Below, piece after piece: positions 1 to 13,898 of a stretch of DNA of 64,000 nucleotides. The stretch covers positions 40,488,918-40,552,917 of the forward strand of contig CP136062.1 in the NCBI GenBank assembly GCA_032622095.1, in the 5' to 3' direction. Each line of letters starts with the position of its first letter. Positions within the stretch are counted from its first letter, which is position 1. Source of the DNA: Siphonodentalium dalli. Lineage: Eukaryota > Mollusca > Scaphopoda > Gadilida > Siphonodentaliidae. A program made the position numbers and the translations under genes. The notes under the pieces are model-generated. The model saw only the letters and a program-made list of their open reading frames with translations. It did not search any database and was not told where the DNA came from.

Positions 1-580
1 TACATACATATATAGGTATCCCCATCACATACATTTATAGGTATCCCCACCACACACATAGTTAGGTATCCCCACCACATACATATATAGGTATCACCAC
101 CACATACATATATAGGTATCCCCATCACATACATTTATAGGTATCCCCACCACACACATATAGGTATTCCCGCCACATACATATAGGTATCCCCACCACA
201 CACATATAGGTATCCCCACCACACACATCTATAGGTATCACCACCACATACATATATAGGTATCCCCAACACATACATATATAAGTATCTCCACCACATA
301 CTTATATAGGTATCCACACCACATACATATATAAGTATTCCCACCACATACATCTATAGGTATCCCCACCACAAACATATATAGGTATCCCCACCACATA
401 CATATATAGGTATCCCCACCACATACATATAAAGCTATCCCCACCACATACATATAAAGGTATCACAGCCACATACATCTATAGGTATCCCCACCACATA
501 CATTTATAGGTATCCCCACCACACACATAGTTAGGTATTCCAACCACACACATATATAGGTATCACCACCACACACATAT
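1..580 (+). repeat. Left-flank satellite segment, related to the 11.4-kb segment
   Basis: This stretch lies to the left of the large superblock and is not matched at the 22.3-kb offset. Bases 164-312 instead closely match 11,432-11,580. They share a run of three 23-bp units, the TATTCCCGCC variant, a CCCCAAC unit, a TATAAGTAT unit and an ACATACTTATATAGG unit. A TCCCCATCACATACATTTATAGG variant occurs twice (near 25 and 125), so the segment carries its own short internal duplication of about 100 bp. No gene is present. Confidence 0.75.
164..232 (+). repeat. Triplet of 23-bp short units (recurrent)
   Basis: Three consecutive units lack one AT step and are 23 bp long. The same triplet is seen near 2,170-2,240, 11,431-11,499, 11,862-11,930, 17,760-17,825, 20,190-20,255, 41,510-41,575, 46,170-46,235 and 53,640-53,705, among others. 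It recurs as a group, so it was copied as part of larger blocks. Confidence 0.85.
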
Positions 581-769
581 ATAGGTATCCCCGCCACATA
601 CATATGTAGGTATCCCCACCACATACATATATAGGTATCACCACCACCCACATATATAGGTATCCCCACCACATACATATATAGGTATTCCCGCCACATA
701 CATATATAGGTATCCCCACCACACACATATATTGGTATCCCCACCACACACATATATAGGTATCCCACC

Positions 770-796
770 ACACACATATATATAGGTATCCCCGCC
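770..796 (+). repeat. 27-bp long unit with one extra AT step (recurrent)
   Basis: This unit has four AT steps before AGG and ends CCCCGCC. It is preceded by a 24-bp unit that has lost one C (TATCCCACC). The pair recurs near 20,578 and 23,070. The 27-bp unit also occurs with a normal-length neighbour, for example near 16,510, 18,930 and 38,812. Confidence 0.85.
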
Positions 797-1144
797 ACAC
801 ACATATATAGGTATCCCCGCCACATACATATATAGGTCTCCCCACCACATACATATATAGGTATCCCCACCACACACATCTATAGGTATCCCCACCACAC
901 ACATATATTGGTATCACCACCACATATATATATAGGTATCCCCGCCACATACATATATAGGTATTCCCGCCACATACATATATAGGTATCCCCACCACAC
1001 ACATCTATAGGTATCCCCACCATATACATATATAGGTATCACCACCACACACATATATAGGTATCACCACCACACACATATATAGGTCACACCACCACAT
1101 ACATCTATAGGTATCCCCACCACACACATCTATATGTATCCCCA

Positions 1145-1235
1145 CCACACACAGATCTATAGGTATCCCCACCAGCCACATATATAGGTATTCCCACAAT
1201 ACACATCTATAGTTATCCCCGCCACACACATATAT
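1145..1235 (+). repeat. AGATCT cassette (landmark, 18 copies)
   Basis: A 27-bp unit containing AGATCT is followed by an ordinary-length unit, then TATTCCCACAATAC, then a TAGTTATCCCCGCC unit. AGATCT is found at 1,153; 13,089; 15,557; 17,586; 18,532; 20,011; 20,958; 22,504; 23,451; 35,392; 37,860; 39,889; 41,337; 43,483; 47,186; 57,429; 60,601 and 63,253. Two subtypes exist: ACCAGCC follows at 1,153, 18,532, 20,958, 23,451, 60,601 and 63,253, and ACCACACAC follows at the rest. Confidence 0.93.
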
Positions 1236-1450
1236 AGGTATCACCACCACATACATATATAGGTATCCCCACCACACACATATATAGGTATCCCCACCAC
1301 AAACATATATAGGTATCACCACCACATACATATATAGGTATCCCCAACACATACATATATAGGTATCCCCACCATATACTTATATAGGTATCCCCACCAC
1401 ATACATATATAGGTATCCCCAACACATACATATATAGGTATCCCCACCAT

Positions 1451-1466
1451 ATACCTATATAGGTAT
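1451..1466. repeat. Perfect 16-bp palindrome ATACCTATATAGGTAT
   Basis: The usual unit reads ATACATATATAGGTAT here, one base from a perfect palindrome. C at 1,455 completes the symmetry. The matching positions near 21,260 and 23,753 have A, so this is a private change in the left copy. Confidence 0.9.
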
Positions 1467-3062
1467 CCCCACCACATACATATATAGGTATCCCCACCAC
1501 ATACATCTATAGGTATCCCCATCACAAACATATATAGGTATCCCCACCACATACATATATAGGTATCCCCACTACATACATATATAGCTATCCTCACCAC
1601 ATACATCTATAGATATCACCGCCACATACATCTATAGGTATCCCCACCACATACATATATAGGTATCCCCGCCACACACATATATAGGTATCCCCACCAC
1701 ACACATATATAGGTATCACCACCACACACATATATAGGTATCCCCGCCACATACATATGTAGGTATCCCCACCACATACATATATAGGTATCACCACCAC
1801 ACACATATATAGGTATCCCCACCATATACATATATAGGTATCCCCATCACATACATTTATAGGTATCCCCGCCACACACATATATAGGTATCCCCACCAC
1901 ATACATATATAGGTATCCCCACCAAATACATATATAGGTATCCCCACCACATACATCTATACGTGTCCCCACCACACACATATATAGGTATCCCCACCAC
2001 ATACATCTATAGGTATCCCCACCACGCACATATATAGGTATCCCCACCACATACATATATAGGTATCCCCACCACATACATATATAGGTATCCCCACCAC
2101 ATACATATATAGGTATCCCCACCTCACACATATATAGGTATCCCCACCACATACATATATAGGTATCACCACCACACATATATAGGTATTCCCGCCACAT
2201 ACATATAGGTATCCCCTCCACACACATATAGGTATCCCCACCACACACATATATAGGTATCACCACCACATACATATATAGGTATCCCCAACACATACAT
2301 ATATAGGTATCCCCACCACATACATATATAGGTATCCCCACCACATACATATATAGGTATCCCCACCACATACATCTATAGGTATCCCCACCACAAACAT
2401 ATATAGGTATCCACACCACATACATATATAGGTATCCCCACCACATACATATATAGCTATCCCCACCACATACATATATAGGTATCACCGCCACATACAT
2501 CTATAGGTATCCCCACCACATACATATATAGGTATCCCCGCCACACACATATATAGGTATTCCCACCACACACATATATAGGTATCACCACCACACACAT
2601 ATATATGTATCCCCGCCACATACATATGTAGGTATCCCCACCACATACATATATAGGTATCACCACCACACACATATATAGGTATCCCCACCACATACAT
2701 ATATAGGTATCCCATCACATACATATATAGGTATCCCCACCACATACATATATAGGTATTCCCACCACATACATATATAGGTATCCCCATCACATACATC
2801 TATATGTATCCCCACCACACACATATATAGGTACCCCCACCACATACATATATAGGTATCCCCACCACGCACATATATAGGTATCCCCACCACATACATA
2901 TATAGGTATCCCCACCACATACATCTATAGGTATCCTCACCACATACATATATAGTTATCCCCACCACATACATATATAGGTATCCCCACCACATACATA
3001 TATAGGTATCCCCACCACATACATATATAAGTATCCCCACCACATACATCTATAGGTATCCC

Positions 3063-5660
3063 CACAACATACATATATAGGTATCCCCAACACATACATC
3101 TATAGGTATCCCCACCACACCCATCTATAGGTATCCCCACCATACACATCTATAGGGATCCCCACCACACATATATATATATATAGGTATCCCCACCATA
3201 CACATCTATATGTATCACCGCCACACACATATATAGGTAACCCCACCACATACATCTATTGGTATCCCCACCATACACATCTATAGGTATCCCCACCATA
3301 CACATCTATATGTATCACCGCCACACTCATATATAGGTATCCGCACCACATACATCTATAGGTATCACCACCACATACATGTATAGGTATCCCCACCACA
3401 TACATCTATAGGTATCCCCACCACACACATCTATATGTATCACCACCACATACATATATAGGTATCCCCACCACACACATATATAGGTATCCCCACGACA
3501 TACATATATAGGTATCCCCACCACACACATATAGGTATCCTCACCACACACATATATAGGTATCCTCACCACACACATATATAGGTATCCCCGTCACATA
3601 CATCTATAGGTATCACCACCACATACATCTATAGGTATCACCACCACACACATCTATAGGTTTCCCCACCACACACATCTATAGGTATCCTCACCACATA
3701 CATCTATAGGTATCCCCGCCACACACATATATAGGTATCCTCACCTCACACATCTATAGGTATCCCCACCACACACATATATAGGTATCGCCACCACACA
3801 CATATATAGTTATCCCCACCACACACATCTATATGTATCCCCACCACACACATATATAGGTATCCCCACCACACACATCTAGAGGTATCCCCACCAAACA
3901 CATATATAGGTATCCCCACCACATACATATGTAGGTATCCCCACCACATACATATATAGGTATCACCACCACATACATCTATAGATATCACCACCACATA
4001 CATCTATAGCTATCCCCACCACATACGTCTATAGGTATCCCCGCCACACACATCTATAGGTATCCTCACCACACACATATATAGGTATCCCCACCACATA
4101 CATCTATAGGTATCCCCACCACACACATATATAGGTATCCCCAACACACACATATATAGGTATCCCCACCACATACATCTATAGGTATCCCCACCACACA
4201 CATATAGGTATACCCGCCACACACATCTATAGGTATCACCACCACATACATCTATAGGTAACACCACCACAACATCTATAGGTATCACCACCACATACAT
4301 ATATAGGTATCCCTACCACATACATCTATAGGTATCCCCGCCACACACATCTATAGGTATCCTCACCACACACATATATAGGTATCCCCACCACATACAT
4401 CTATAGGTATCACCACCACACACATCTATAGGTATTACCACCACATACATCTATAGGTATCACCACCACATACATCTATAGGTATACATACCACATACAT
4501 CTATAGGTATCCCCACCACATACATCTATAGGTATCCCCGCCACACACATCTGTAGGTATCCTCACCACACACATATATAGGTTTCCCCACCACATACAT
4601 ATATAGGTATCCCCACCACACACATATATAGGTATCACCACCACAAACGTCTATATGTATCCCTACCACATACATCTATAGGTAACCCCACCACATACAT
4701 ATATAGGTATCCCCACCACACACATATTTAGGTATCGCCACCACACACATATATAGTTATCCCCACCACACACATCTATATGTATCCCCACCACACACAT
4801 ATATAGGTATCCCCACCACACACATCTATAGGTATCCCCACCAAACACATATATAGGTATCCCCACCACATACATATGTAGGTATCCCCACCACATACAT
4901 ATATAGGTATCACCACCACATACATCTATAGATATCACCACCACATACATCTATAGGTATCCCCACCACATACATCTATAGGTATCCCCGCCACACACAT
5001 CTATAGGTATCCTCACCACACACATATATAGGTATCCCCACCACATACATCTATAGGTATCCCCACCACACACATATATAGGTATCCCCATCACACACAT
5101 TTATAGGTATCCCCACCACATACATCCATAGGTATCCCCACCACACACATATAGGTATACCCGCCACAGACATCTATAGATATCACCACCACATACATCT
5201 ATAGGTAACACCACCACAACATCTATAGGTATCCCCACCACATACATATATAGGTATCCCTACCACATACATCTATAGGTATCCCCGCCACACACATCTA
5301 TAGGTATCCTCACCACACACATATATAGGTATCCCCACCACATACATCTATAGGTATCACCACCACACACATCTATAGGTATTACCACCACATACATCTA
5401 TAGGTATCACCACCACATACATCTATAGGTATACATACCACATACATCTATAGGTATCCCCACCACATACATCTATAGGTATCCCCGCCACACACATCTG
5501 TAGGAATCCTCACCACACACATATATAGGTTTCCCCACCACATACATATATAGGTATCCCCACCACACACATATATAGGTATCACCACCACAAACGTCTA
5601 AATGTATCCCTACCACATACATCTATAGGTAACCCCACCACATACATATATAGGTATCCC
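3063..5660 (+). repeat. 2.6-kb higher-order repeat, first tandem copy (superblock A)
   Basis: The CCCCACAACATAC variant opens this copy at 3,063 and reappears at 5,661, starting the next copy. GGATCC is at 3,156 and 5,754, a spacing of 2,598 bp. After an (AT)n length change the spacing becomes 2,596 bp. Within the copy there is a 947-bp pair: the marker GGTAACACCACCACAACATC begins at 4,257 and again at 5,204. The length 947 fits 36 units of 25 bp plus one 23-bp and one 24-bp unit, and both short units are seen beside the marker. Confidence 0.88.
3151..3187 (+). repeat. GGATCC plus variable (AT)n landmark (nine copies)
   Basis: A TATAGGGATCC unit is followed by a unit whose AT run is expanded from the usual three steps. 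Copies and AT counts: 3,156 (7), 5,754 (6), 25,454 (7), 28,052 (7, site mutated to TGATCC), 45,927 (5), 49,628 (5), 53,401 (5), 55,267 (6) and 56,937 (4). Confidence 0.92.
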
Positions 5661-8236
5661 CACAACATACATATATAGGTATCCCCAACACATACATCTA
5701 TAGGTATCCCCACCACACCCATCTATAGGTATCCCCACCATACACATCTATAGGGATCCCCACCACACATATATATATATAGGTATCCCCACCATACACA
5801 TCTATATGTATCACCGCCACACACATATATAGGTAACCCCACCACATACATCTATTGGTAACCCCACCATACACATCTATAGGTATCCCCACCATACACA
5901 TCTATATGTATCACCGCCACACTCATATATAGGTATCCGCACCACATACATCTATAGGTATCACCACCACATACATGTATAGGTATCCCCACCACATACA
6001 TCTATAGGTATCCCCACCACACACATCTATATGTATCACCACCACATACATATATAGGTATCCCCACCACACACATATATAGGTATCCCCACGACATACA
6101 TATATAGGTATCCCCACCACACACATATAGGTATCCTCACCACACACATATATAGGTATCCTCACCACACACATATATAGGTATCCCCGTCACATACATC
6201 TATAGGTATCACCACCACATACATCTATAGGTATCACCACCACACACATCTATAGGTTTCCCCACCACACACATCTATAGGTATCCTCACCACATACATA
6301 TATAGGTATCCCCGCCACACACATATATAGGTATCCTCACCTCACACATCTATAGGTATCCCCACCACACACATATATAGGTATCGCCACCACACACATA
6401 TATAGTTATCCCCACCACACACATCTATATGTATCCCCACCACACACATATATAGGTATCCCCACCACACACATCTAGAGGTATCCCCACCAAACACATA
6501 TATAGGTATCCCCACCACATACATATGTAGGTATCCCCACCACATACATATATAGGTATCACCACCACATACATCTATAGATATCACCACCACATATATC
6601 TATAGCTATCCCCACCACATACGTCTATAGATATCCCCGCCACACACATCTATAGGTATCCTCACCACACACATATATAGGTATCCCCACCACATACATC
6701 TATAGGTATCCCCACCACACACATATATAGGTATCCCCAACACACACATATATAGGTATCCCCACCACATACATCTATAGGTATCCCCACCACACACATA
6801 TAGGTATACCCGCCACACATATCTATAGGTATCACCACCACATACATCTATAGGTAACACCACCACAACATCTATAGGTATCCCCACCACATACATATAT
6901 AGGTATCCCTACCACATACATCTATAGGTATCCCCGCCACACACATCTATAGGTATCCTCACCACACACATATATAGGTATGCCCACCACATACATCTAT
7001 AGGTATCACCACCACACACATCTATAGGTATTACCACCACATTCATCTATAGGTATCACCACCACATACATCTATAGGTATACATACCACATACATCTAT
7101 AGGTATCCCCACCACATACATCTATAGGTATCCCCGCCACACACATAAGTAGGTATCCTCACCACACACATATATAGGTTTCCCCACCACATACATATAT
7201 AGGTATCCCCACCACACACATATATAGGTATCACCACCAGAAACGACTATATGTATCCCTACCACATACATCTATAGGTAAGCCCACCACATACATATAT
7301 AGGTATCCCCACCAACACATATATAGGTATCGCCACCACACACATATATAGTTATCCCCACCACACACATCTATATGTATCCCCACCAACACACATATAT
7401 AGGTATCCCCACCACACACATCTATAGGTATCCCCACCAAACACATATATAGGTATCCCCACCACATACATATGTAGGTATCCCCACCACATACATATAT
7501 AGGTATCACCACCACATACATCTATAGATATCACCACCACATACATCTATAGGTATCCCCACCACATACATCTATAGGTATCCTCGCCACACACATCTAT
7601 AGGTATCCTCACCACACACATATATAGGTATCCCCACCACATACATCTATATGTATCCCCACCACACACATATTTAGGTATCCCCATCACACACATATAT
7701 AGGTATCCCCACCACATACATCCATAGGTATCCCCACCACACACATATAGGTATACCCGCCACACACATCTATAGGTATCACCACCACATACATCTATAG
7801 GTAACACCACCACAACATCTATAGGTATACCCACCACATACATATATAGGTATCCCTACCACATACATCTATAGGTATCCCCGCCACACACATCTATAGG
7901 TATCCTCACCACACACATATATAGGTATCCCCACCACATACATCTATAGGTATCACCACCACACACATCTATATGTATTACCACCACATACATCTATAGG
8001 TATACATACCACATACATCTATAGGTATCCCCACCACATACATCTATAGGTATCCCCGACACACACATCTGTAGGTATCCTCACCACACACATATATAGG
8101 TTTCCCCACCACATACATATATAAGTATCTCCACCACACACATATATAGGTATCACCACCACAAACGTCTATATGTATCCCTACCACATACATCTATAGG
8201 TAACCCACCACATACATATATAGGTATCCCCACCAC
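5661..8236 (+). repeat. 2.6-kb higher-order repeat, second tandem copy (superblock A)
   Basis: It begins with the same CCCCACAACATAC variant as 3,063 and runs in the same order of variants to about 8,236, where it reads CCCCACCACATAC at the place the first copy starts over. Its 947-bp pair is marked at 6,853 and 7,800. Small differences from the first copy include one fewer AT in the run after GGATCC (5,754), ACACATAAGTAGG near 7,143, and compensating 1-bp changes near 7,310 and 7,388. Confidence 0.86.
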
Positions 8237-11200
8237 ATACATCTATAGGTATCCCCACCACACACATATATAGGTATCAACAACACACACATATATATAG
8301 GTATCCCCGCCACACACATATAGGTATCCCCACCACATACATATATAGGTCTCCCCACCACATACATCTATAGGTATCCCCACCACACACATCTATAGGT
8401 ATCCTCACCACATACATATATAGGTATCCCCGCCACACACATATATAGGTATCCTCACCACACACATCTATATGTATCCCCACCACACACATATATAGGT
8501 ATCGCCACCACACACATATATAGGTATCCCCACCACACACATCTATAGGTATCCCCACCACACACATATATAGGTATCCCCACCATACACATCTATATGT
8601 ATAACCGCCACACTCATATATAGGTATCCCCACCACATACATCTATAGGTATCACCACCACATACATGTATAGGTATCCCCACCACATAAATCTATAGGT
8701 ATCCCCACCACATACATCAATATGTATCACCACCACATACATATATAGGTATCCCCACCACACACATATATAGGTATCCCCACCACATACATATATAGGT
8801 ATCCCCACCACACACATATAGGTATCCTCACCACACACATATATAGGTATCCTCACCACACACATATATAGGTCTCCCCGCCACATACATATATAGGTAT
8901 CACCACCACATACATCTATAGGTATCTCCACCACATACATCTATAGGTATCCCCACCACATACATATATAGGTATCCCCACCACATACATCTATAGGTAT
9001 CCCTACCACATACATATATAGGTATCCCCACCACATACATATATAGGTATCCCCAACACACACATCTATAGATATCCCTGCCATACACGTCTATAGGTAT
9101 CCCCTCCACATACATATATAGGTATCCCCACCAAATACATCCATATGTATCCCCGCCACACACATCTATAGGTATCCTCACCACACACATATATAGGTAT
9201 CCCCACCACATACATATATAGGTATCCCCACCACACACATATATAGGTATCACCACCACATACATCTATATGTATCCCCACCACGTACATATATAGGTAA
9301 CCCCACCACATACATATATAGGTATCCCCACCACATACATCTATAGGTATCCCCACCACACACATATATAGGTATCACCACCACACACATATATAGGTAT
9401 CACCACCACATACATCTATAGGTATCTCCACCACATACATCTATGGGTATAACCACCACACACATATATAGTTATCACCACCACATACATCTATAGGTAT
9501 CTCCACCACATACATCTATGGGTATCCCCGCCACATACATATATAGGTATCCCCACCACATACATATATAGGTAGCACCACCATATACATATATAGGTAT
9601 CCACACCACACACATCTATAGGTATCCCCACCACACACATCTATAGGTATCCCCGCCACACACATCTATAGGTATCCCCGCCACACACATCTATAGGTAT
9701 CCCCATCACATACATATATAGGTATCCCCACCACATACTTATATAGGTATCCCCACAATATACATCTATATGTATCCTCACCACATACATATATAGGTAT
9801 CCCCACCACATACATATATAGGTATCCCCACCACATACATCTATATGTATCCCCACCACACACATATATAGGTATCCCCACCACATACATATATAGGTAT
9901 CCCCACCACACACATATATAGGTATCCCCACCACATACATATATAGGTATCCCCACCACATACATCTATATGTATCCCCACCACACACATATATAGGTAT
10001 CCCCACCACATTCATATATAGGTATCCCCACCACATACATATATAGGTATCCCCACCACATACATATATAGGTATCCCCACCACATACATATATAGGTAT
10101 CCCCACCACATACATCTATAAGTATCCCCACCACATACATATATAGGTATCCCCACCACATACATATATAGGTATCCCCACCACATACATATATAGGTAT
10201 CCCCACCACATACATCTATAGGTATCCCCACCACATACATATATATGTATCCTCACCACATACATATATAGGTATCCCCGCCACACACATATATAGGTAT
10301 CCTCACCACACACATATATAGGTATCCCCACCACACACATATATAGGTATCGCCACCACACACATATATAGGTATCCCCACCACACACATATATAGGTAT
10401 CCCCACCACACACATATATAGGTATCCCCACCACACACATGTATAGTTATCCCAACCGCACATATCTATTGGTATCCCCACCACACATATCTATTGGTAT
10501 CCCCACCACATACATATATAGGTATCCCCACCACATACATATATAGGTATCACCACCACATACATATATAGGTATCCTCACCACATACATATATAGGTAT
10601 CCTCACCACACACATCTATAGGTATCCCACCACACACATATATAGGTATCCCCACCACACATATCTATAGGTATCCCCACTACATACATATATATGTATC
10701 CCCACCACACACATATATAGGTATCCCCACCACATACATATATAGCTATCCCCACCACATACATATATAGCTATCCCCACCACATACATCTATAGGTATC
10801 CTCACCACATACATATATAGGTATCCCCGCCACACACATATATAGGTATCCCCACCACACACATATATAGGTATCACCACCACACACATATATAGGTATC
10901 CCCGCCACATACATATGTAGGTATCCCCACCACATATATATATAGGTATCACCACCACACACATATATAGGTATCCCCACCACATACATATATAGGTATC
11001 CCCATCACATACATTTATAGGTATCCCCACCACACACATATATAGGTATCCCCACCACATACATATATAGGTATCACCACCACATATATATATAGGTATC
11101 CCCATCACATACATTTATAGGTATCCCCACCACACACATATATAGGTATCCCCACCACATACATATATAGGTATCCCCACCACATACATATATAGGTATC

Positions 11201-11430
11201 CCCACCACATACATCTATAAGTGTCCCCACCACACACATATATAGGTATCCCCACCACACACATCTATAGGTATCCCCACCACGCACATATATAGGTATC
11301 CCCACCACATATATATATAGGTATCCCCACCACATACATCTATAGGTATCCCCACCACATACATATCCACATACATATATAGGTATCCCCACCACATACA
11401 TATATAGGTATCACCACCACACACATATAT
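8237..11430 (+). repeat. Satellite linker between the two tandem pairs of superblock A
   Basis: This stretch has no tandem partner inside superblock A, but it is matched at 30,537-33,733. It includes the most uniform tract of the window, about 9,780-10,240, where most units are near the consensus. A cluster of five substitutions against the other superblock lies at 10,102-10,155 and looks like a short conversion tract. Rare ATCTATTGG units occur near 10,470 and 10,492. No gene is present. Confidence 0.8.
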
Positions 11431-13898
11431 GTATTCCCGCCACATACATATAGGTATCCCCACCACACACATATAGGTATCCCCACCACACACATCTATA
11501 GGTATCACCACCACATACATATATAGGTATCCCCAACACATACATATATAAGTATCCCCACCACATACTTATATAGGTATCCCCACCACATACATATATA
11601 GGTATTCCCACCACATACATATATAGGTATCCCCACCACATACATATATAGGTATCCCCACCACATACATATATAGGTATCCCCACCGCATACATCTATA
11701 AGTATCCCCACCACATACATATATAGGTATCCCCACCACATACATCTATAGGTATCCCCACCACATACATATCCACATACATATATAGGTATCCCCACCA
11801 CACACATATATAGGCATCCCCACCACATACATATATAGGTATCACCACCACACACATATATGTATTCCCGCCACATACATATAGGTATCCCCACCACACA
11901 CATATAGGTATCCCCACCACACACATCTATAGGTATCACCACCACATACATATATAGGTATCCCCAACACATACATATATAAGTATCCCCACCACATACT
12001 TATATAGGTATCCCCACCACATACATATATAGGTATTCCCACCACATACATATATAGGTATCCCCACCACATACATATATAGGTATCCCCACCACATACA
12101 TATATAGGTATCCCCACCGCATACATCTATAAGTATCCCCACCACATACATATATAGGTATCCCCACCACATACATCTATAGGTATCCCCACCACATACA
12201 TATCCACATACATATATAGGTATCCCCACCACATACATATATAGGTATCCCCACCACACACATATATAGATATCCCAACCACACACATATATAGGTATCC
12301 CCACCACACACATATATATAGGTATCGCCGCCACACATATATATAGGTATCCCCACCACATACATATATAGGTCTCCCCACCACATACATCTATAGGTAT
12401 CCCCACCACACACATATATAGGTATCACCACCACATACATCTATAGGTATCTCCACCACATACATCTATGGGTATCCCCGCCACATACATACATAGGTAT
12501 CCCCACCACATACATATATAGGTATCCCCACCACATACATCTATAGGTATCCCCACCACACACATATATAGGTATCACCACCACACATATATATAGGTAT
12601 CACCACCACATACATCTATAGGTATCTCCACCACATACATCTATGGGTATAACCACCACACACATATATAGGTATCACCACCACATACATCTATAGGTAT
12701 CTCCACCACATACATCTATGGGTATCCCCGCCACATACATATATAGGTATCCCCACCACATACATATATAGGTATCCCCACCACATACATATATAGGTAT
12801 CCCCACCACATACATATATAGGTATCTCCACCACATACATCTATGGGTATCCCCGCCACATACATATATAGGTATCCCCACCACACATATCTATAGGTAT
12901 CCCCACCATATACATATATAGATATCACCACCACACACATATATAGGTATCCCCACCACACACATATATAGGTATCCCCGCCACATACATATATAGGTAT
13001 CACCACCACACACATATATAGGTCTCCCCACCACATACATATATAGGTATCCCCACCACACACATCTATATGTATCCCCACCACACACAGATCTATAGGT
13101 ATCCCCACCACACACATATATAGGTATTCCCACAATACACATCTATAGTTATCCCCGCCACACACATATATAGGTATCCCCACAACATACATATATAGGT
13201 ATCCCCACCACTCACATATATAGGTATCCCAACCACATACATATATAGGTATCACCGCCACATACATCTATAGGTATCCCCACCACATACATATATAGGT
13301 ATCCCCGCCACACACATATATAGGTATCCACACCACACACATATATAGGTATCACCACCACACACATATATAGGTATCCCCGCCACATACATATGCAGGT
13401 ATCCCCACCACATATATATAAACGTATCACCACCACACACATATATAGGTATCCCCACCACATACATATATAGGTATCCCCATCACATACATTTATAGGT
13501 ATCCCCACCACACACATATATAGGTATCCCCACCACATACATATATAGGTATCACCACCACATACATATATAGGTATCCCCATCACATACATTTATAGGT
13601 ATCCCCACCACACACATATATAGGTATCCCCACCACATACATATATAGGTATCCCCACCACATACATATATAGGTATCCCCTCCACATACATCTATAGGT
13701 ATCCCCACCACACACATATATAGGTATCACCACCACAAACGTCTATATGTATCCCTACCACATACATATATAGGTAACCCCACCACATACATATATAGGT
13801 ATCCCCACCACATACATCTATAGGTATCCCCACCACACACATATATATGTATCAACACCACACACATATATAGGTATCACCACCACATACATCTATAT
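11431..13898 (+). repeat. 2,468-bp higher-order repeat, first tandem copy (superblock A)
   Basis: The GTATTCCCGCC marker at 11,431 recurs at 13,899, and AGATCT at 13,089 recurs at 15,557, both 2,468 bp apart. The copy contains a 431-bp pair, with the same marker at 11,431 and 11,862. The length 431 equals 14 units of 25 bp, three of 23 bp and one 12-bp partial unit. The partial unit (ACATACATATCC) is seen at 11,770 and 12,201. A run of CTATGGG units follows at about 12,470-12,850. Confidence 0.88.

Larger units (their letters stand above)
1005..2535 (+). repeat. Segment present three times (also 20,810-22,340 and 23,303-24,833)
   Basis: The order of variant units here recurs at offsets of 19,805 bp and 22,298 bp. 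It opens with an AGATCT-bearing unit at 1,153, then an ACCAGCC unit, then TATTCCCACAATAC and a TAGTTAT unit. It contains a perfect 16-bp palindrome at 1,451-1,466 that the other two copies lack, because they have A where this copy has C at 1,455. No gene is present. Confidence 0.85.

Noticed and set aside
3156-3161. GGATCC and AGATCT as functional restriction-modification or integration sites
   Set aside because: They sit inside variant units and recur only because larger blocks were copied. They are useful landmarks, with no sign of function.
3170-3184. Independent AT microsatellite locus
   Set aside because: The run is an expansion of the AT steps present in every unit and is embedded in the array, so it is reported as a unit variant.
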